A stretch of DNA of 64,000 nt from Mesorhizobium sp. B2-8-5 (lineage in GTDB: Bacteria > Pseudomonadota > Alphaproteobacteria > Rhizobiales > Rhizobiaceae), in NCBI RefSeq assembly GCF_006440675.2, contig NZ_CP083951.1:6399199-6463198 (forward strand), given 5' to 3'. Positions 1 through 9,470 of the stretch are shown piece by piece. The notes beneath the pieces are model-generated. The model was not told where the DNA came from, made no database searches, and was given only the letters and a program-made list of their open reading frames with translations. A program made the translations under genes and the position numbers. Position 1 is the stretch's first letter; every line of letters starts with the position of its first letter.

Positions 1-36
1 GGACGGAAAACTGCTCACACTTTTCCTGGAATTGCT
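1..36. repeat. Dispersed repeat B, truncated by window edge
   Basis: The first 36 bases match the right half of the repeat at 49371-49407, including the shared run CACACTTTTCCTGGAATTGC. The element therefore begins before the window. A left-half copy of the same family lies at 9401-9466. The rest of the stretch up to apaG (37-234) shows no gene or clear signal. Confidence 0.75.
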
Positions 37-234
37 CTCGGCCGCATGCGCCCATTTCATTAGTTACAGAGCGCCCGAGTCGCCCGGCACGGTTTGTGCA
101 CACCAACATTGTCATGTGTCACTTAAATGACATTGTTTTTCGGCACGTGCGCTACAAGGCTGGCAGGATGGTCGGCGTTGCGCGCCCAACAGCGAAGCGC
201 AACGAATGTTCTGCAGCGGCAACCGGAGTGGCCC

Positions 235-627
235 ATGTATCGCGCAGTGACGCGCAACATCGAAGTGCTAGTCAGGCCCTTCTATCTGGAGGACCGCTCC
301 GATCCGTCCGAGAACCGCTATGTCTGGGGCTATCAGGTGACGATCGACAACCGCTCCGACGAGTTCGTGCAGCTTGTGTCGCGCTACTGGCACATCACCG
401 ATGGTCGAGGCCGGGTCGAGGAGGTGCGCGGCGCCGGCGTCGTCGGCGACCAGCCGGAACTCAATCCTGGCGACAGCTACCAGTACACCTCGGGCTGCCC
501 GCTCTCGACGCCGTCGGGCATCATGGTCGGCCATTACACGATGCGCAACGGCCGCGGCGAGACGTTCGATATCGCCATTCCGGCTTTCTCGCTCGATATG
601 CCGGGGACAAGGCGCACGGTGAATTAG
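235..627 (+). CDS. apaG: ApaG protein (Co2+/Mg2+ efflux-associated)
   Basis: A 130-residue ApaG/DUF525 protein, the normal family length. The start [11 protein letters not shown] follows a GGAG ribosome site 8 bases upstream, so I prefer it to the earlier in-frame ATG at 127. The sequence carries the family signatures [39 protein letters not shown] and the [13 protein letters not shown] segment, forming an immunoglobulin-like beta sandwich. Family members have been linked to cobalt/magnesium tolerance, but the biochemical role is not settled. It converges on hslO, with an inverted-repeat element between them. Confidence 0.95.
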   Translation: MYRAVTRNIEVLVRPFYLEDRSDPSENRYVWGYQVTIDNRSDEFVQLVSRYWHITDGRGRVEEVRGAGVVGDQPELNPGDSYQYTSGCPLSTPSGIMVGHYTMRNGRGETFDIAIPAFSLDMPGTRRTVN

Positions 628-644
628 GCGTCGGCGATTAGCGT

Positions 645-820
645 CTTTCTCCCCGTTCCACGGGGAGAAATGCCCGGCAGGGCAATGAGGGGCAGCGCCA
701 AATTTCTGAGATTTTTTGAGGCAGACGACCGCGTCGCCAGCGTGTCGCTATCACCACCAACCAAGGCGTTGCCCCTCATCCGCCCTTCGGGCACCTTCTC
801 CCCGTGGAACGGGGAGAAGG
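645..820. repeat. RIME-like two-armed intergenic repeat, copy 1
   Basis: Two roughly 50-base arms (645-693 and 771-820) are reverse complements of each other with a few mismatches. Each contains a small inner hairpin of the CTCCCCGTTCCACGGGGAG type, followed by a CCCT...AGGG hairpin. They flank an unrelated core of about 77 bases. The same arms recur at 43271-43423. The arrangement resembles the rhizobial RIME mosaic elements. It sits between convergent apaG and hslO and may also act as a transcriptional barrier. Confidence 0.85.
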
Positions 821-828
821 TAAAGACG

Positions 829-1833
829 CTACTTCGCGAACTCGGCCGGGTCGAAGTCGTATTGCGTCGAGCAGAACTCGCAGGCGACGTGGATGCCGCC
901 GTCCTCGGTCGAGTCCTTGATCTCCTGGGCCGAAAAGCCTTCGAGAATGCCGCGGATCTTGTCGCGCGAGCAGGAGCACTGGTCGGCGACCGGCACGCCG
1001 CGGAAGACGCGCACGCCATGTTCGTGGAACAGCCGGTAAAGCAGCCGCTCGGCGCCCACCGTCGGGTCGATCAACTCGGTCGGCTCGATCGTGCCGAGCA
1101 GCGCCAGCAACTCCTGCCAGGAATTGTCGGCCGGGTGGTCCGCAACGTCACGCGGATCGCCGTCGCCACCGGAAATATCGGGAACGCGCATGCGCTCCGG
1201 CGATTGCGGCAGGAATTGCGCCAGGATGCCGCCGGCGCGCCACTGCTCGCGTGCGCCCGCCGGGCCGGGCGTGACCAGCTTGGCGACCGACATCTTGATC
1301 TCGGTCGGGATCTGCTCCGACTGCCGGAAATAGGTACGCGCGGCATCCTCCAGCGAGGTGCCGTCGAGCTGGACGATGCCCTGGTAGCGCTGCGTATGCG
1401 TGCCCTGGTCGATGGTTAGAGCCAGGACGCCGTTGCCGAGCAGCGTCTGCTGCGAGGTCTCGCCGGCGGCGGTCAGCGCCTGCAGCCGGTCGGCATCGAA
1501 ACGCGCATAGGCGCGCAGCGCATGCGGCGTGGTGAAATCGGCCACCAGCATGTCGACCGGACCGTCGGTGCGGGTCTGCAGGATGAACTTGCCTTCGAAC
1601 TTCAGCGAGGTGCCGAGCAGCACGGTGAGCACGCAGGCTTCCGCCAGCAGGCGGGCGACCGGCTCTGGGTAATTGTGGCGGCTCAAAATAGCGTCGAGCA
1701 TCGGCCCGAGCTGCACGGTACGGCCGCGCACATCGAGCGGCGCGACCTCGTAAGGCACGACGTGATCGTCGCCGGCGAAGCCAAATTCACCGAGTTGGGG
1801 TTTATGCTCAGCCAAGGTCTGGGTTTCCAACAT
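829..1833 (-). CDS. hslO: Redox-regulated chaperone Hsp33
   Basis: A 334-residue Hsp33 holdase, active in the cytoplasm under oxidative stress. The C-terminal redox-switch zinc site is complete: a CSC pair near residues 286/288 and a CEFC pair near 318/321. The N-terminal core has LTVLLGTSLKFEGKFILQTRTDGP and the SVAKLVTPG region. I chose the start MLETQTLAEHK because a GGAG lies 7 bases upstream; the earlier in-frame ATG at 1857 has no ribosome site. The gene lies downstream of argF on the same strand, an arrangement I recall from other rhizobia. Confidence 0.95.
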   Translation of the reverse strand: MLETQTLAEHKPQLGEFGFAGDDHVVPYEVAPLDVRGRTVQLGPMLDAILSRHNYPEPVARLLAEACVLTVLLGTSLKFEGKFILQTRTDGPVDMLVADFTTPHALRAYARFDADRLQALTAAGETSQQTLLGNGVLALTIDQGTHTQRYQGIVQLDGTSLEDAARTYFRQSEQIPTEIKMSVAKLVTPGPAGAREQWRAGGILAQFLPQSPERMRVPDISGGDGDPRDVADHPADNSWQELLALLGTIEPTELIDPTVGAERLLYRLFHEHGVRVFRGVPVADQCSCSRDKIRGILEGFSAQEIKDSTEDGGIHVACEFCSTQYDFDPAEFAK

Positions 1834-1980
1834 GACAAAACTCCGGGGCGCAGCCATGCAACCCGATGAGCCGCATGCGTCGAAGCGCGTTCAATTTACG
1901 TGATGGCCCGCAAATAGGCATCACATATCCCCAGATCAAGTTGAGCCCGATCGGGCCGGAAGCGGTCAGGTCGGCCCTTC

Positions 1981-2892
1981 TCAAGCGCCCAGGCACCAGG
2001 CCAGCACCGCCTTCTGGGCGTGCAACCGGTTCTCGGCCTCGTCGAAGACCACCGAATGCGGCCCGTCGATCACCTCGTCGGTGACCTCCTCGCCGCGATG
2101 CGCCGGCAGGCAGTGCATGAACAAAGCATCGGCCTTGGCCTTTGCCATCAGCGCCGCATTGACCTGATAGGGCAGGAAGACGTTGTGGCCGCGGGCGCGA
2201 TGCTCTTGGCCCATCGAGACCCAGCTGTCGGTGACGACGCAGTCGGCCTTGTCGACGGCCTCCTCGGCGGACCTGGAAAACCGGACCTTGCCGCCATTGG
2301 CTTTCGACCAGTCGACATATTTCTCGAACGGCTCGCTGCCTTCCGGCACCGCGACATTGAGATTGAAGCGGAACCGAGCCGAGGCTTCCAGGAGCGAATG
2401 CAGCACATTGTTGCCGTCGCCGGTCCAGGCGAAGGTCTTGCCGGCCACCGGCCCGCGATGTTCCTCAAAGGTCATGATGTCGGCCATGAGCTGGCAGGGG
2501 TGCGTGTCGTCGGTCAGCCCGTTGATCACCGGAACGGTGGCGCTCTCGGTGAGCTCCAGCAGCCGGTCATGCGAGGTGGTGCGGATCATGATGGCGTCGA
2601 CGTAACGCGACAGCACCTTTGCCGTGTCGGCGATCGTCTCCGACCGGCCGAGCTGCATCTCGGTGCCGGTCAGCATGATGGTCTCGCCGCCGAGCTGGCG
2701 CATGCCGACATCGAAGGAAACGCGCGTGCGCGTCGACGGCTTGTCGAAGATCATGGCCAGCACCTTGCCATCGAGCGGTTTTGAACGCTCGCCCGCCTTG
2801 AGCCTGGTCTTTCGCGCCACCGCGTCGTCCAGCATGATGCGCAGGTCGCCTGCGGAAACGGCGGATAGATCGGTGAAGTGGCGAACACTCAT
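1981..2892 (-). CDS. argF: Ornithine carbamoyltransferase
   Basis: A 303-residue enzyme that makes citrulline from ornithine and carbamoyl phosphate in arginine synthesis. The carbamoyl-phosphate loop STRTR is present ([20 protein letters not shown]), as are the ornithine-binding DSWVSMGQE segment and the C-terminal [11 protein letters not shown] motif. The chosen start [10 protein letters not shown] has a GGAACC-like site just upstream. It lies 16 bases after argD and is surely co-transcribed with it. Confidence 0.97.
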   Translation of the reverse strand: MSVRHFTDLSAVSAGDLRIMLDDAVARKTRLKAGERSKPLDGKVLAMIFDKPSTRTRVSFDVGMRQLGGETIMLTGTEMQLGRSETIADTAKVLSRYVDAIMIRTTSHDRLLELTESATVPVINGLTDDTHPCQLMADIMTFEEHRGPVAGKTFAWTGDGNNVLHSLLEASARFRFNLNVAVPEGSEPFEKYVDWSKANGGKVRFSRSAEEAVDKADCVVTDSWVSMGQEHRARGHNVFLPYQVNAALMAKAKADALFMHCLPAHRGEEVTDEVIDGPHSVVFDEAENRLHAQKAVLAWCLGA

Positions 2893-2908
2893 CGGCAGGT
2901 TCCAGAAA

Positions 2909-4108
2909 TTATTTGGCGGCTTCGGCCGCAATCGCGTCGGTCAGGCTCTTGGCGCCGCCGCGAATGCGCTCCAGCGCCTCGCCGATCTCCTCGTCGGTGA
3001 CGGTGAGCGGCGGCAGGAGGCGGATGACGTTGTCGCCCGCCGGCACGGCAAGCAGGTGCTGGTCGCGCAGCGCCATGTTCACCTTGGTGTTGGGCATGGC
3101 GCATTTCAGGCCGAGCATAAGGCCGGTTCCCCTGATGCCCTCGATGACGTCGGGGAATTCATCGGCCACCGCCGCAAGGCCCTGCTTCAGAAGCAGCGCC
3201 TTGCGCTGCACGTCCTCGAGGAAGCCGTCGGCCAGGACAATGTCGAGCACGGCGTTGCCGACGGCCATCGCCAACGGATTGCCGCCGAAGGTGGTGCCGT
3301 GCACGCCGGCCGTCATGCCGGTCGCCGCCTCGTCGGTGGCAAGGCAGGCGCCCATCGGAAAGCCGCCGCCTATGCCCTTGGCGATCGCCATCAGGTCGGG
3401 CGTGACGCCTGTCCATTCATGCGCGAACAGCTTGCCGGTGCGGCCGATGCCGCACTGGACCTCGTCGAAGATCAAAAGCAGGCCATGCTTGTCGCAGAGT
3501 TGCCGCAGCCGCTTCAAGGACTGCGTCGGCACCGGCCGTATGCCGCCCTCGCCTTGCACCGGCTCGATCAGGATCGCCGCGGTCTCCGGCGTAATCGCCT
3601 TTTCCGCGGCGTCGATGTCGTCGAAAGCCACCTGGTCGAACCCCTCGACCTTCGGGCCGAAGCCTTCGAGATATTTGTACTGGCCGCCGGCGGCGATCGT
3701 CGCCAGCGTGCGGCCGTGAAAGGCACCCTCGAACGTGATGATGCGGAAACGCTCGGGATGGCCCTTGACGAATTGATAGCGCCTGGCCGTCTTGATGGCG
3801 CATTCCAGCGCCTCGGCACCGGAATTGGTGAAGAACACCTTGTCTGCGAAGGTCGCTTCGGCCAGCCGCTCGCCCAGCCGGCGCTGTTCCGGGATCTCAT
3901 AGAGGTTGGAGACGTGCCACAGCTTGGCAGCCTGCTCGGTGAGCGCCGCCACCAGATGCGGGTGGCTGTGGCCCAACGAATTCACCGCGATGCCGCCCGC
4001 GAAGTCGAGATATCGCTCGCCCTTGTCGGTGACCAGCCAGGTCCCCTCCCCGCGGTCGAAAGCCAGGGGGGCGCGAGCAAAGGTCTCGTAAAGCGCCGAA
4101 CCGCTCAT
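2909..4108 (-). CDS. argD: Acetylornithine aminotransferase
   Basis: A 399-residue class III PLP-dependent aminotransferase converting N-acetylglutamate semialdehyde to N-acetylornithine; many family members also serve in lysine synthesis. The PLP region is typical: [19 protein letters not shown] with the cofactor-binding aspartate, then the lysine in [16 protein letters not shown]. The [17 protein letters not shown] segment matches the family N-terminal domain. It is the first gene of the argDF operon. A terminator-like hairpin sits about 30 bases upstream of the start codon, suggesting attenuation. Confidence 0.97.
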   Translation of the reverse strand: MSGSALYETFARAPLAFDRGEGTWLVTDKGERYLDFAGGIAVNSLGHSHPHLVAALTEQAAKLWHVSNLYEIPEQRRLGERLAEATFADKVFFTNSGAEALECAIKTARRYQFVKGHPERFRIITFEGAFHGRTLATIAAGGQYKYLEGFGPKVEGFDQVAFDDIDAAEKAITPETAAILIEPVQGEGGIRPVPTQSLKRLRQLCDKHGLLLIFDEVQCGIGRTGKLFAHEWTGVTPDLMAIAKGIGGGFPMGACLATDEAATGMTAGVHGTTFGGNPLAMAVGNAVLDIVLADGFLEDVQRKALLLKQGLAAVADEFPDVIEGIRGTGLMLGLKCAMPNTKVNMALRDQHLLAVPAGDNVIRLLPPLTVTDEEIGEALERIRGGAKSLTDAIAAEAAK

Positions 4109-4132
4109 TATATGCGTCTCCGGAACCGGAAA

Positions 4133-4186
4133 TCAAAAAAGCCGCCAATGCGGCGGCCTTTGCGGCTTATCATGTTTTTCGGCCAT
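4133..4186 (-). CDS. Possible 17-residue leader peptide upstream of argD
   Basis: An ATG-initiated frame encodes MAEKHDKPQRPPHWRLF and stops inside the T-run of the hairpin just before argD. It holds two arginine codons (AGG and CGG) close to the hairpin. No good ribosome site is visible, and part of the coding match simply follows from the hairpin sequence. Treat as a candidate attenuator peptide only. Confidence 0.3.
   Translation of the reverse strand: MAEKHDKPQRPPHWRLF
4136..4158 (-). terminator. Intrinsic terminator / attenuator before argD
   Basis: Read on the minus strand, GCCGCCGCATTGGCGGC is followed by TTTTTT, a typical rho-independent terminator, ending 28 bases before the argD start. 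Because no gene upstream on this strand needs terminating (gcrA is divergent), an attenuator or riboregulatory role for argDF is likely. Confidence 0.65.
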
Positions 4187-4464
4187 GAAGTCAACGAAAA
4201 CGTCACGCAGAAGCGCGTGGCGAACCTCCGACGCCACGCCGGCTCATAAGTAGACCGGCAAGTTGGGGAAAACCGAAAAAACCGAATCGTGTTGCCCTGG
4301 GGACTCTTGTCACCGAGTCAGCGTATAAGGTATTTGTAGTCGAGAAATAACTAGATTTCGTGCGGCGGACCTAATCACCCGGTATATGTGGTGTCGTTTG
4401 CCCGGCGAGAGCCGGGTCGGGAATGGATTCTGACTACCGCACGCCTCAGCAGGAGCGCGGCCCC

Positions 4465-4983
4465 ATGAACTGGACTGACGAGCGGGTAGAACTTCTCAGG
4501 AAACTGTGGTCGGAGGGCCTGAGCGCCAGCCAGATTGCCGCACAGCTTGGCGGAGTGAGCCGCAACGCTGTCATCGGCAAGGTGCACCGCCTGAAGCTTT
4601 CGGGCCGCGGTCGGGCGACGGCCGCCCCGGCGCGCCAGAAAAAGGCGACGCAAGGCGCCACGATGCAGAAATCGGTGACCCGCGCCGCAAGTGCTACGCG
4701 TCACGTGACGGCCACCATCGGCGCCACCGCGCTGCAGGTGCAGTTCGACGCCGAGCCGGTCGCGCGCCACTATATCCGACCGGTCGAGAACGTGGTCGTG
4801 CCGATCTCGCGGCATCTGCAGCTCGTCGAGCTGACCGAACGCACCTGCAAATGGCCGAACGGCGATCCGCTGTCGGAAGACTTCAACTTCTGCGGCAACG
4901 ACGCCGCCGAAACGGGACCCTATTGCAAGTATCATTCCCGGGTGGCGTTCCAGCCGGCGGGGGAGCGGCGGCGGGCAAGATAG
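4465..4983 (+). CDS. gcrA: GcrA cell-cycle regulator
   Basis: A 172-residue GcrA protein. The N-terminal helix-turn-helix is diagnostic: MNWTDERVELLRKLWSEGLS, then ASQIAAQLGGVSRNAVIGKV. The C-terminal domain keeps the cysteine-rich LTERTCKWPNGDP, FNFCGNDAAETGPYCKYHS block. In Caulobacter-type cell cycles GcrA acts with sigma-70 RNA polymerase at promoters carrying CcrM-methylated GANTC sites. The start at 4465 is the family start; an earlier in-frame ATG at 4423 adds a poorly conserved 14-residue tail. It diverges from argD. Its TAG stop lies at the very edge of a repeat. Confidence 0.96.
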   Translation: MNWTDERVELLRKLWSEGLSASQIAAQLGGVSRNAVIGKVHRLKLSGRGRATAAPARQKKATQGATMQKSVTRAASATRHVTATIGATALQVQFDAEPVARHYIRPVENVVVPISRHLQLVELTERTCKWPNGDPLSEDFNFCGNDAAETGPYCKYHSRVAFQPAGERRRAR

Positions 4984-5095
4984 GGGAATAGGGGAGTAAG
5001 GCAGTAGGGGAGTAGGGGAAAGAGCGCTTCATGCGCTACGTTTCGCAGTCAGTCGCTCCCTATTACCTACTCCCTTACTGCCCTACTCCCTTGCT
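4982..5095. repeat. Imperfect inverted repeat E (GGGGAGTA-type)
   Basis: The left arm (about 4982-5018) is built from short GGGGAGTAAGGCAGTAGGGG-type units. The right arm (about 5057-5095) is its approximate reverse complement. They flank AGAGCGCTTCATGCGCT, which is itself palindromic in part. The element lies between convergent gcrA and corA and could end transcription from both sides. Its simple repeated units suggest slippage growth. Confidence 0.75.
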
Positions 5096-5103
5096 CCCAT
5101 ATT

Positions 5104-6108
5104 TCACAGCCACCCATTCTTCTTGAACCGCCAGTACAGGAACGAGCAGATCGCGGCCATCACCAGCAGGATGATTGGATAGCCGTATTCCATCTTCAGT
5201 TCCGGCATGTCGGAGAAGTTCATGCCGTAGATGCCTGCGAAGGCCGTGGGCACCGCCAGAATGGCGGCCCATGAGGCGAGCTTCTTGGATATTGCGGTTT
5301 CCTGGCTCTGCCCGACCAGCAGACTGGCTTCGAAGGCGAAGGCCAGAACCTCGCGCAGTGAGTCGATCTTTTCCTGCACGGTGCGGATGTGGTCGGTCAC
5401 GTCGCGAAACAGCGGATGCATGGCGGCATGGATCTGCGGCAGCTCGGCACTGGTCAGCCGACGGCAGACCTCGACCAGCGGCAGCGCCGCATTGCGCAGG
5501 CGCAGCAGATCGCGGCGCAGCATGTAAAGCCGCTCGATATCGGAACCGGTCATCGGCTTCAAAAGCACCTTGTCCTCGATCGCCTCGACCTCGTCCTCGA
5601 TCTGCTCCAGCACCGGCATGTAATTGTCGACGATGAAATCGAGGATGGCGTAGAGGACGAAGTCCTCGCCCTTGGCGAGCGAATGCGGGCAGCTCTCCCA
5701 GTGCTGGCGCACGGCGGCGTAGGAGGTCGACGGGCCGTGCCGGACGCTGACGATGTAGCCGGTGCCGACGAACAGATGCGTCTCGCCGAACGTGACGCGG
5801 CCGTCGATCAATTGCGCGGTGCGGGCGACGATGAAGAGGGCGTCGCCATATTGCTCGATCTTCGGGCGTGCATGCGGATGCTCGGCATCCTCGATCGCCA
5901 AATCATGCAGGTGGAATTGCGCCTGCACCCGGAGCAGCAGGTTGCGATCGGGCTCGAGCAGGCCGATCCAGACGACATGGCCAGGTTTTGCCGCCCATTC
6001 GCCGGCTTGTTCGACGGCGATGTCGGCGACGCGCTTGCCGCCCGAATAGACGCTGGATGCAATGATGCCCGACGTTGGGGCCGGGGTCAGGTTCCGAACT
6101 TGTTCCAT
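5104..6108 (-). CDS. corA: CorA-family magnesium transport protein
   Basis: A 334-residue CorA/MIT family divalent-cation channel of the inner membrane. A long cytoplasmic N-terminal domain (VRHGPSTSYAAVRQHWE; helical stretch around MLRRDLLRLRNAALP) precedes two C-terminal membrane helices. The selectivity signature GMNF appears as FAGIYGMNFSDMPEL between them. The protein ends in a basic tail, FKKNGWL. GGGAGG precedes the ATG. Mg2+, Co2+ or Ni2+ could be the substrate; the sequence does not decide. Confidence 0.93.
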   Translation of the reverse strand: MEQVRNLTPAPTSGIIASSVYSGGKRVADIAVEQAGEWAAKPGHVVWIGLLEPDRNLLLRVQAQFHLHDLAIEDAEHPHARPKIEQYGDALFIVARTAQLIDGRVTFGETHLFVGTGYIVSVRHGPSTSYAAVRQHWESCPHSLAKGEDFVLYAILDFIVDNYMPVLEQIEDEVEAIEDKVLLKPMTGSDIERLYMLRRDLLRLRNAALPLVEVCRRLTSAELPQIHAAMHPLFRDVTDHIRTVQEKIDSLREVLAFAFEASLLVGQSQETAISKKLASWAAILAVPTAFAGIYGMNFSDMPELKMEYGYPIILLVMAAICSFLYWRFKKNGWL

Positions 6109-6195
6109 CGCAAACCTCCCGAGACTGCGACTGACAAAATCGCTGTGTCTGGAGGAGCTTACCCTAAATCAGGAAGCCGTTCGAGAGGCGCCGGT

Positions 6196-6918
6196 TCACT
6201 TAGCCGGCACCGTGGCGGGAAGCACGACCTTGTCGGTCTTGTCGCCTTTCGGCCGATCGGCCGGCATCTGGTCGCCGGTGACGATGTAATAGATCGTCTC
6301 GGCGATGTTGGTCGCGTGGTCGCCGATGCGCTCGATGTTCTTGGCGCAAAACAGAAGATGCGTGCAGGGCGTGATGTTGCGCGGATCTTCCATCATGTAG
6401 GTTAAAAGCTCGCGGAACAGCGAGGTGTACATGGCGTCGATCTGGTCGTCCCGGTCGCGCACGAGGCCGATCCTCTCTACCGAGCGCGAGGCATAGACGT
6501 CGAGCACTTCCTTGAGCTGCGTCAGCGCCAGATTGGCAAGGGCCTCCAGGCCGCGGAAAAGGCTATTCGGCTGGCGGCCGTCGACCGAGGCCACGCGCTT
6601 GGCGACGTTCTTGCCCAGGTCGCCGACGCGCTCGATATCGGCCGAGATGCGGATCGCGCCGACGATCTCGCGCAGGTCCGTCGCCATCGGCTGGCGCCTG
6701 GCGATGATGATGATAGCCTTGTCGTCGATCTCGCGCTGTCCTTCGTCGAGGACGAGATCGTCCTGGATGACCTTCTGCGCGAGGCCATGGTCGACGTTCA
6801 CCAGGGCCGCGACCGCCTGTTCGACCATGCGCTCGGCATGGCCGCCCATCGCAGCGATGCGCTTCGACAGGAACTTCAGCTCTTCATCATAGGCACTGGC
6901 GATATGGACGGACTGCAT
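6196..6918 (-). CDS. phoU: Phosphate-signalling protein PhoU
   Basis: A 240-residue PhoU with the two tandem three-helix-bundle domains of the family. Metal-binding ExxxD-type motifs are visible (VGDLGKNVAKR near residue 85 and ERIGDHATNIAE near 195). PhoU links Pst transporter activity to PhoR and damps the Pho regulon. A GGGAAGG site precedes the start. It lies 108 bases downstream of phoR on the same strand. The pst transporter genes usually found between them in rhizobia are absent here. Confidence 0.96.
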   Translation of the reverse strand: MQSVHIASAYDEELKFLSKRIAAMGGHAERMVEQAVAALVNVDHGLAQKVIQDDLVLDEGQREIDDKAIIIIARRQPMATDLREIVGAIRISADIERVGDLGKNVAKRVASVDGRQPNSLFRGLEALANLALTQLKEVLDVYASRSVERIGLVRDRDDQIDAMYTSLFRELLTYMMEDPRNITPCTHLLFCAKNIERIGDHATNIAETIYYIVTGDQMPADRPKGDKTDKVVLPATVPAK

Positions 6919-7026
6919 GGATATGCCTTCCCGGTTTGTGCCGGCTGGTGCGTTCCCTCAATCCGTCGCTGATACGCGAACCGCATGACAGAAAGAAGAA
7001 AATCCCGGTTGGCAACCGATACACGA

Positions 7027-8355
7027 TCAGCGAGCCGGCAAATGAACCGTGAACGCCGCGCCCTTGCCGACTTCCGACTTGATCGACAATCTTGCGTTAT
7101 GACGGGTCAATATATGCTTGACGATCGAAAGGCCAAGCCCGGTGCCTTTCTGGGTGCGGCTGTTTTCGACATCGACGCGGTAGAAGCGCTCGGTGATGCG
7201 CGGGATGTGTTCTTCGGCAATGCCCGGACCATAGTCCCTTATCGTGACGTCGAAGCTCGGCTGTTGGCTATCCTCGCCGCCGGCGATCGATACGGTGACG
7301 TGCCCACCTGACTGGCCGTATTTGCAGGCGTTCTCTAGGAGATTCTCAAAGACCTGGAACAGTTCGTCGCGATCGCCGGGGACGACGAGCGGCCCGTTGG
7401 CGAACTCCCGCTTGATGACGACGCCGTTCTCACCGGCCAGCGGCCCGAGCGAATCGATGACGCTATCGATCGTCTGGCGAAGATCGACCTCCGTGCCCGG
7501 CCTCAGATAGGGTTTCATCTCCAACCGCGACAGCGAGAGCAGATCGTCGATCAGGCGGGCCATGCGGCCGGTCTGGTTCTGCATGATCTGCAGGAACTGG
7601 TCGCGCGCCGCCGGATCGTTTCGGGCCGGCCCACGCAGCGTCTCGATGAAGCCGGCGATCGAGGCGAGCGGCGTGCGCAGCTCATGGCTGGCATTGGCGA
7701 TGAAATCGGCTCGCATGCGATCGATGCGACGCGTCTCGCTCTGATCCTTGAACACCAGCACGTAAAGGCCGGTGGCATGGCCGACCGTGGACGCGCTGAC
7801 CCGATATGTCCGCTCCACCGGCAGCTTCTCGGTGTAGTCGACCGCATCGGCGGCGACCTGACCCGACAGAATGCCGTCGAGCAGCGCCTGCATTTCCGGC
7901 GCGCGAAACTTCAATGCCAGCGACATCCCCGGAGCCAGCCCGCCGAAGGCGGCGAAGGCGGCGGCGTTGGCGTGAACCATGGCGGCGGAGCGATCGAATA
8001 TGATGAGCGGATCGGCGACCGCGGCCGCCAGATACTCGCCGGAGAGCCGCTGCAGCCCGCTTGCCTCGATCGCTGCTCCCGTATCGGCTGGCTGGCGTTC
8101 GGTATTTGCCGGCAGCATCGCGGCGGCCGCCAGCGCGGCCAGGGCCAGCATCAGCACATAGACGGAGACGCCGGCGAAAAAATAAACGGCAAGGACCGCG
8201 AGAACACCCGCGCCAAGCAGCCAGCGGTTGCGTGACAGCCGCGCCGCCAAGGCTTGCCCCCTGTTGTTTTGTCCCGCGCCCGTCTCTGCCATAGGCCCGC
8301 GCCACCCCGCATCCCGTTCGACCGGCCAGCGGCTCGCTGGATCGGCCTGACGCAT
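7027..8355 (-). CDS. phoR: Phosphate regulon sensor histidine kinase PhoR
   Basis: A membrane histidine kinase of about 420-442 residues. Order: two adjacent N-terminal hydrophobic helices (RWLLGAGVLAVLAVYFFAGVSV), a PAS domain, the HisKA box NASHELRTPLASIAGFIETL with the phospho-accepting His, then the HATPase domain with N box FENLLENACKYG and G boxes DYGPGIAEEHIP and GTGLGLSIVKHI. This is the PhoR domain order. The start could instead be MAETGAGQ at 8292; the first 21 residues look non-conserved. It is followed by phoU, while phoB is not in the window. Confidence 0.92.
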   Translation of the reverse strand: MRQADPASRWPVERDAGWRGPMAETGAGQNNRGQALAARLSRNRWLLGAGVLAVLAVYFFAGVSVYVLMLALAALAAAAMLPANTERQPADTGAAIEASGLQRLSGEYLAAAVADPLIIFDRSAAMVHANAAAFAAFGGLAPGMSLALKFRAPEMQALLDGILSGQVAADAVDYTEKLPVERTYRVSASTVGHATGLYVLVFKDQSETRRIDRMRADFIANASHELRTPLASIAGFIETLRGPARNDPAARDQFLQIMQNQTGRMARLIDDLLSLSRLEMKPYLRPGTEVDLRQTIDSVIDSLGPLAGENGVVIKREFANGPLVVPGDRDELFQVFENLLENACKYGQSGGHVTVSIAGGEDSQQPSFDVTIRDYGPGIAEEHIPRITERFYRVDVENSRTQKGTGLGLSIVKHILTRHNARLSIKSEVGKGAAFTVHLPAR

Positions 8356-8393
8356 GGGACCCTGAAAATCAGGATCGATTTTCGCGAAGGTTC

Positions 8394-8462
8394 ATGCGCA
8401 AAATCAAAATGCTACAGCGTTTTTGCGCCCGAAAGCGCGCTGCGCTGCACAGGCTCCATAGC
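8394..8462. repeat. Dispersed rhizobial-type repeat F upstream of phoR/ppk2
   Basis: The block contains AAAATGCTACAGCGTTTTTG, then a small GCGCCCGAAAGCGCGC hairpin and a partial return arm (GCGCTGCAC). I recall near-identical ACAGCG/CGCTG repeats scattered through rhizobial intergenic DNA. It occupies most of the divergent phoR-ppk2 spacer. I found no convincing Pho box there. Confidence 0.45.
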
Positions 8463-8493
8463 ATGAGTCCGCAAACTGGAAAGGTTCGTCTGG

Positions 8494-9399
8494 ATGAAAA
8501 AGGCCAAGGAAACGGCTGAAGCGGTGCCGGCCACCGCACCGATCAAGATCAAGATCGGCGGCAAGGAGCGCGAGTTCGACATCGACAATCCGGTGCTCCC
8601 GGACTGGATCGAGGACAACAAGCTCACCGCCGGCGGCTATCCTTACGACAAGAAGATGAAAGGCGAGGAGTACGAAAAGGAACTCGAGACTCTGCAGATC
8701 GAACTGGTCAAGGCCCAGGCCTGGCTGCAGGCCACCGGCAAGCGGGTGATGGCGCTTTTCGAAGGGCGCGACGCGGCCGGCAAGGGCGGCACGATCTTCG
8801 TGCTGCGGCAATATTTGAACCCGCGCACGGCGCGCAACGTCGCCCTGACCAAGCCGACGCCGACCGAGGCGGGGCAATGGTATTACCAGCGCTATGTCGA
8901 CCATTTCCCGACTTCGGGCGAGTTCGTCACCTTCGACCGCTCCTGGTACAACCGCGCCGGCGTCGAGCCGGTCATGGGGTTCTGCACGCCGGAGCAGCAC
9001 GAGAAATTCCTCGACGAGACGCCGCACTTCGAGCGGATGATCTCCAACGAGGGCATCCATTTCTTCAAATTCTGGCTGAACATCGGCCGCGAGACCCAGC
9101 TCGAACGGTTCCATGACCGCCGTTGGTCGCCGCTGAAGAACTGGAAGTTCTCGCCGATCGACATCGCCGGCGTCGGCAAGTGGGACGACTACACCAGGGC
9201 GCGCGACCAGATGATCGAGCGCACGCACAAGGAGTTCTCGCCCTGGATCGCCGTGCGGGCCAACGACAAGCGCCGCGCCCGGCTCGCGGTGATGCAACGT
9301 ATCCTGCTTTCCCTGCCCTATGACGGTCGCGACCTCGATGCCATCGGCAAGCCCGACAAGAAGATCATCGGCGAGGGACCGGAATTCCTGAAGGACTAG
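8494..9399 (+). CDS. ppk2: Polyphosphate kinase 2 (PPK2 family)
   Basis: A 301-residue single-domain PPK2 enzyme, which transfers phosphate between polyphosphate and nucleoside diphosphates in the cytoplasm. The Walker A loop is [13 protein letters not shown] (near residue 95), followed by [17 protein letters not shown] as Walker B/lid region, and the C-terminal [15 protein letters not shown] block. GGAAAGG lies upstream of ATG. It diverges from phoR, consistent with a shared role in phosphate economy. NDP versus NMP preference cannot be read from this. Confidence 0.94.
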   Translation: MKKAKETAEAVPATAPIKIKIGGKEREFDIDNPVLPDWIEDNKLTAGGYPYDKKMKGEEYEKELETLQIELVKAQAWLQATGKRVMALFEGRDAAGKGGTIFVLRQYLNPRTARNVALTKPTPTEAGQWYYQRYVDHFPTSGEFVTFDRSWYNRAGVEPVMGFCTPEQHEKFLDETPHFERMISNEGIHFFKFWLNIGRETQLERFHDRRWSPLKNWKFSPIDIAGVGKWDDYTRARDQMIERTHKEFSPWIAVRANDKRRARLAVMQRILLSLPYDGRDLDAIGKPDKKIIGEGPEFLKD

Positions 9400-9400
9400 T

Positions 9401-9466
9401 GCTTTTCCCCGTTTCATGGAAACGGCGAAACGCCTATCTCTTTGTTTTTACGCAGTTCCGGACGAA
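9401..9466. repeat. Dispersed repeat B, left half
   Basis: Contains the GTTTCATGGAAAC hairpin, then AACGGCGAAACGCCTATCTC and TACGCAGTTCCGG. This aligns with 49308-49372 at about four bases in five. The right half of the family is replaced here by the terminator of ppk2. Confidence 0.65.
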
Positions 9467-9470
9467 TTAC

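Noticed and set aside
2624..4249. 541-codon frame opposite argF/argD
   Set aside because: Antisense shadow of two well-defined arginine biosynthesis genes.
8356..8493. Pho box between phoR and ppk2
   Set aside because: No tandem CTGTCAT-type direct repeat could be found; the spacer is mostly a dispersed repeat.
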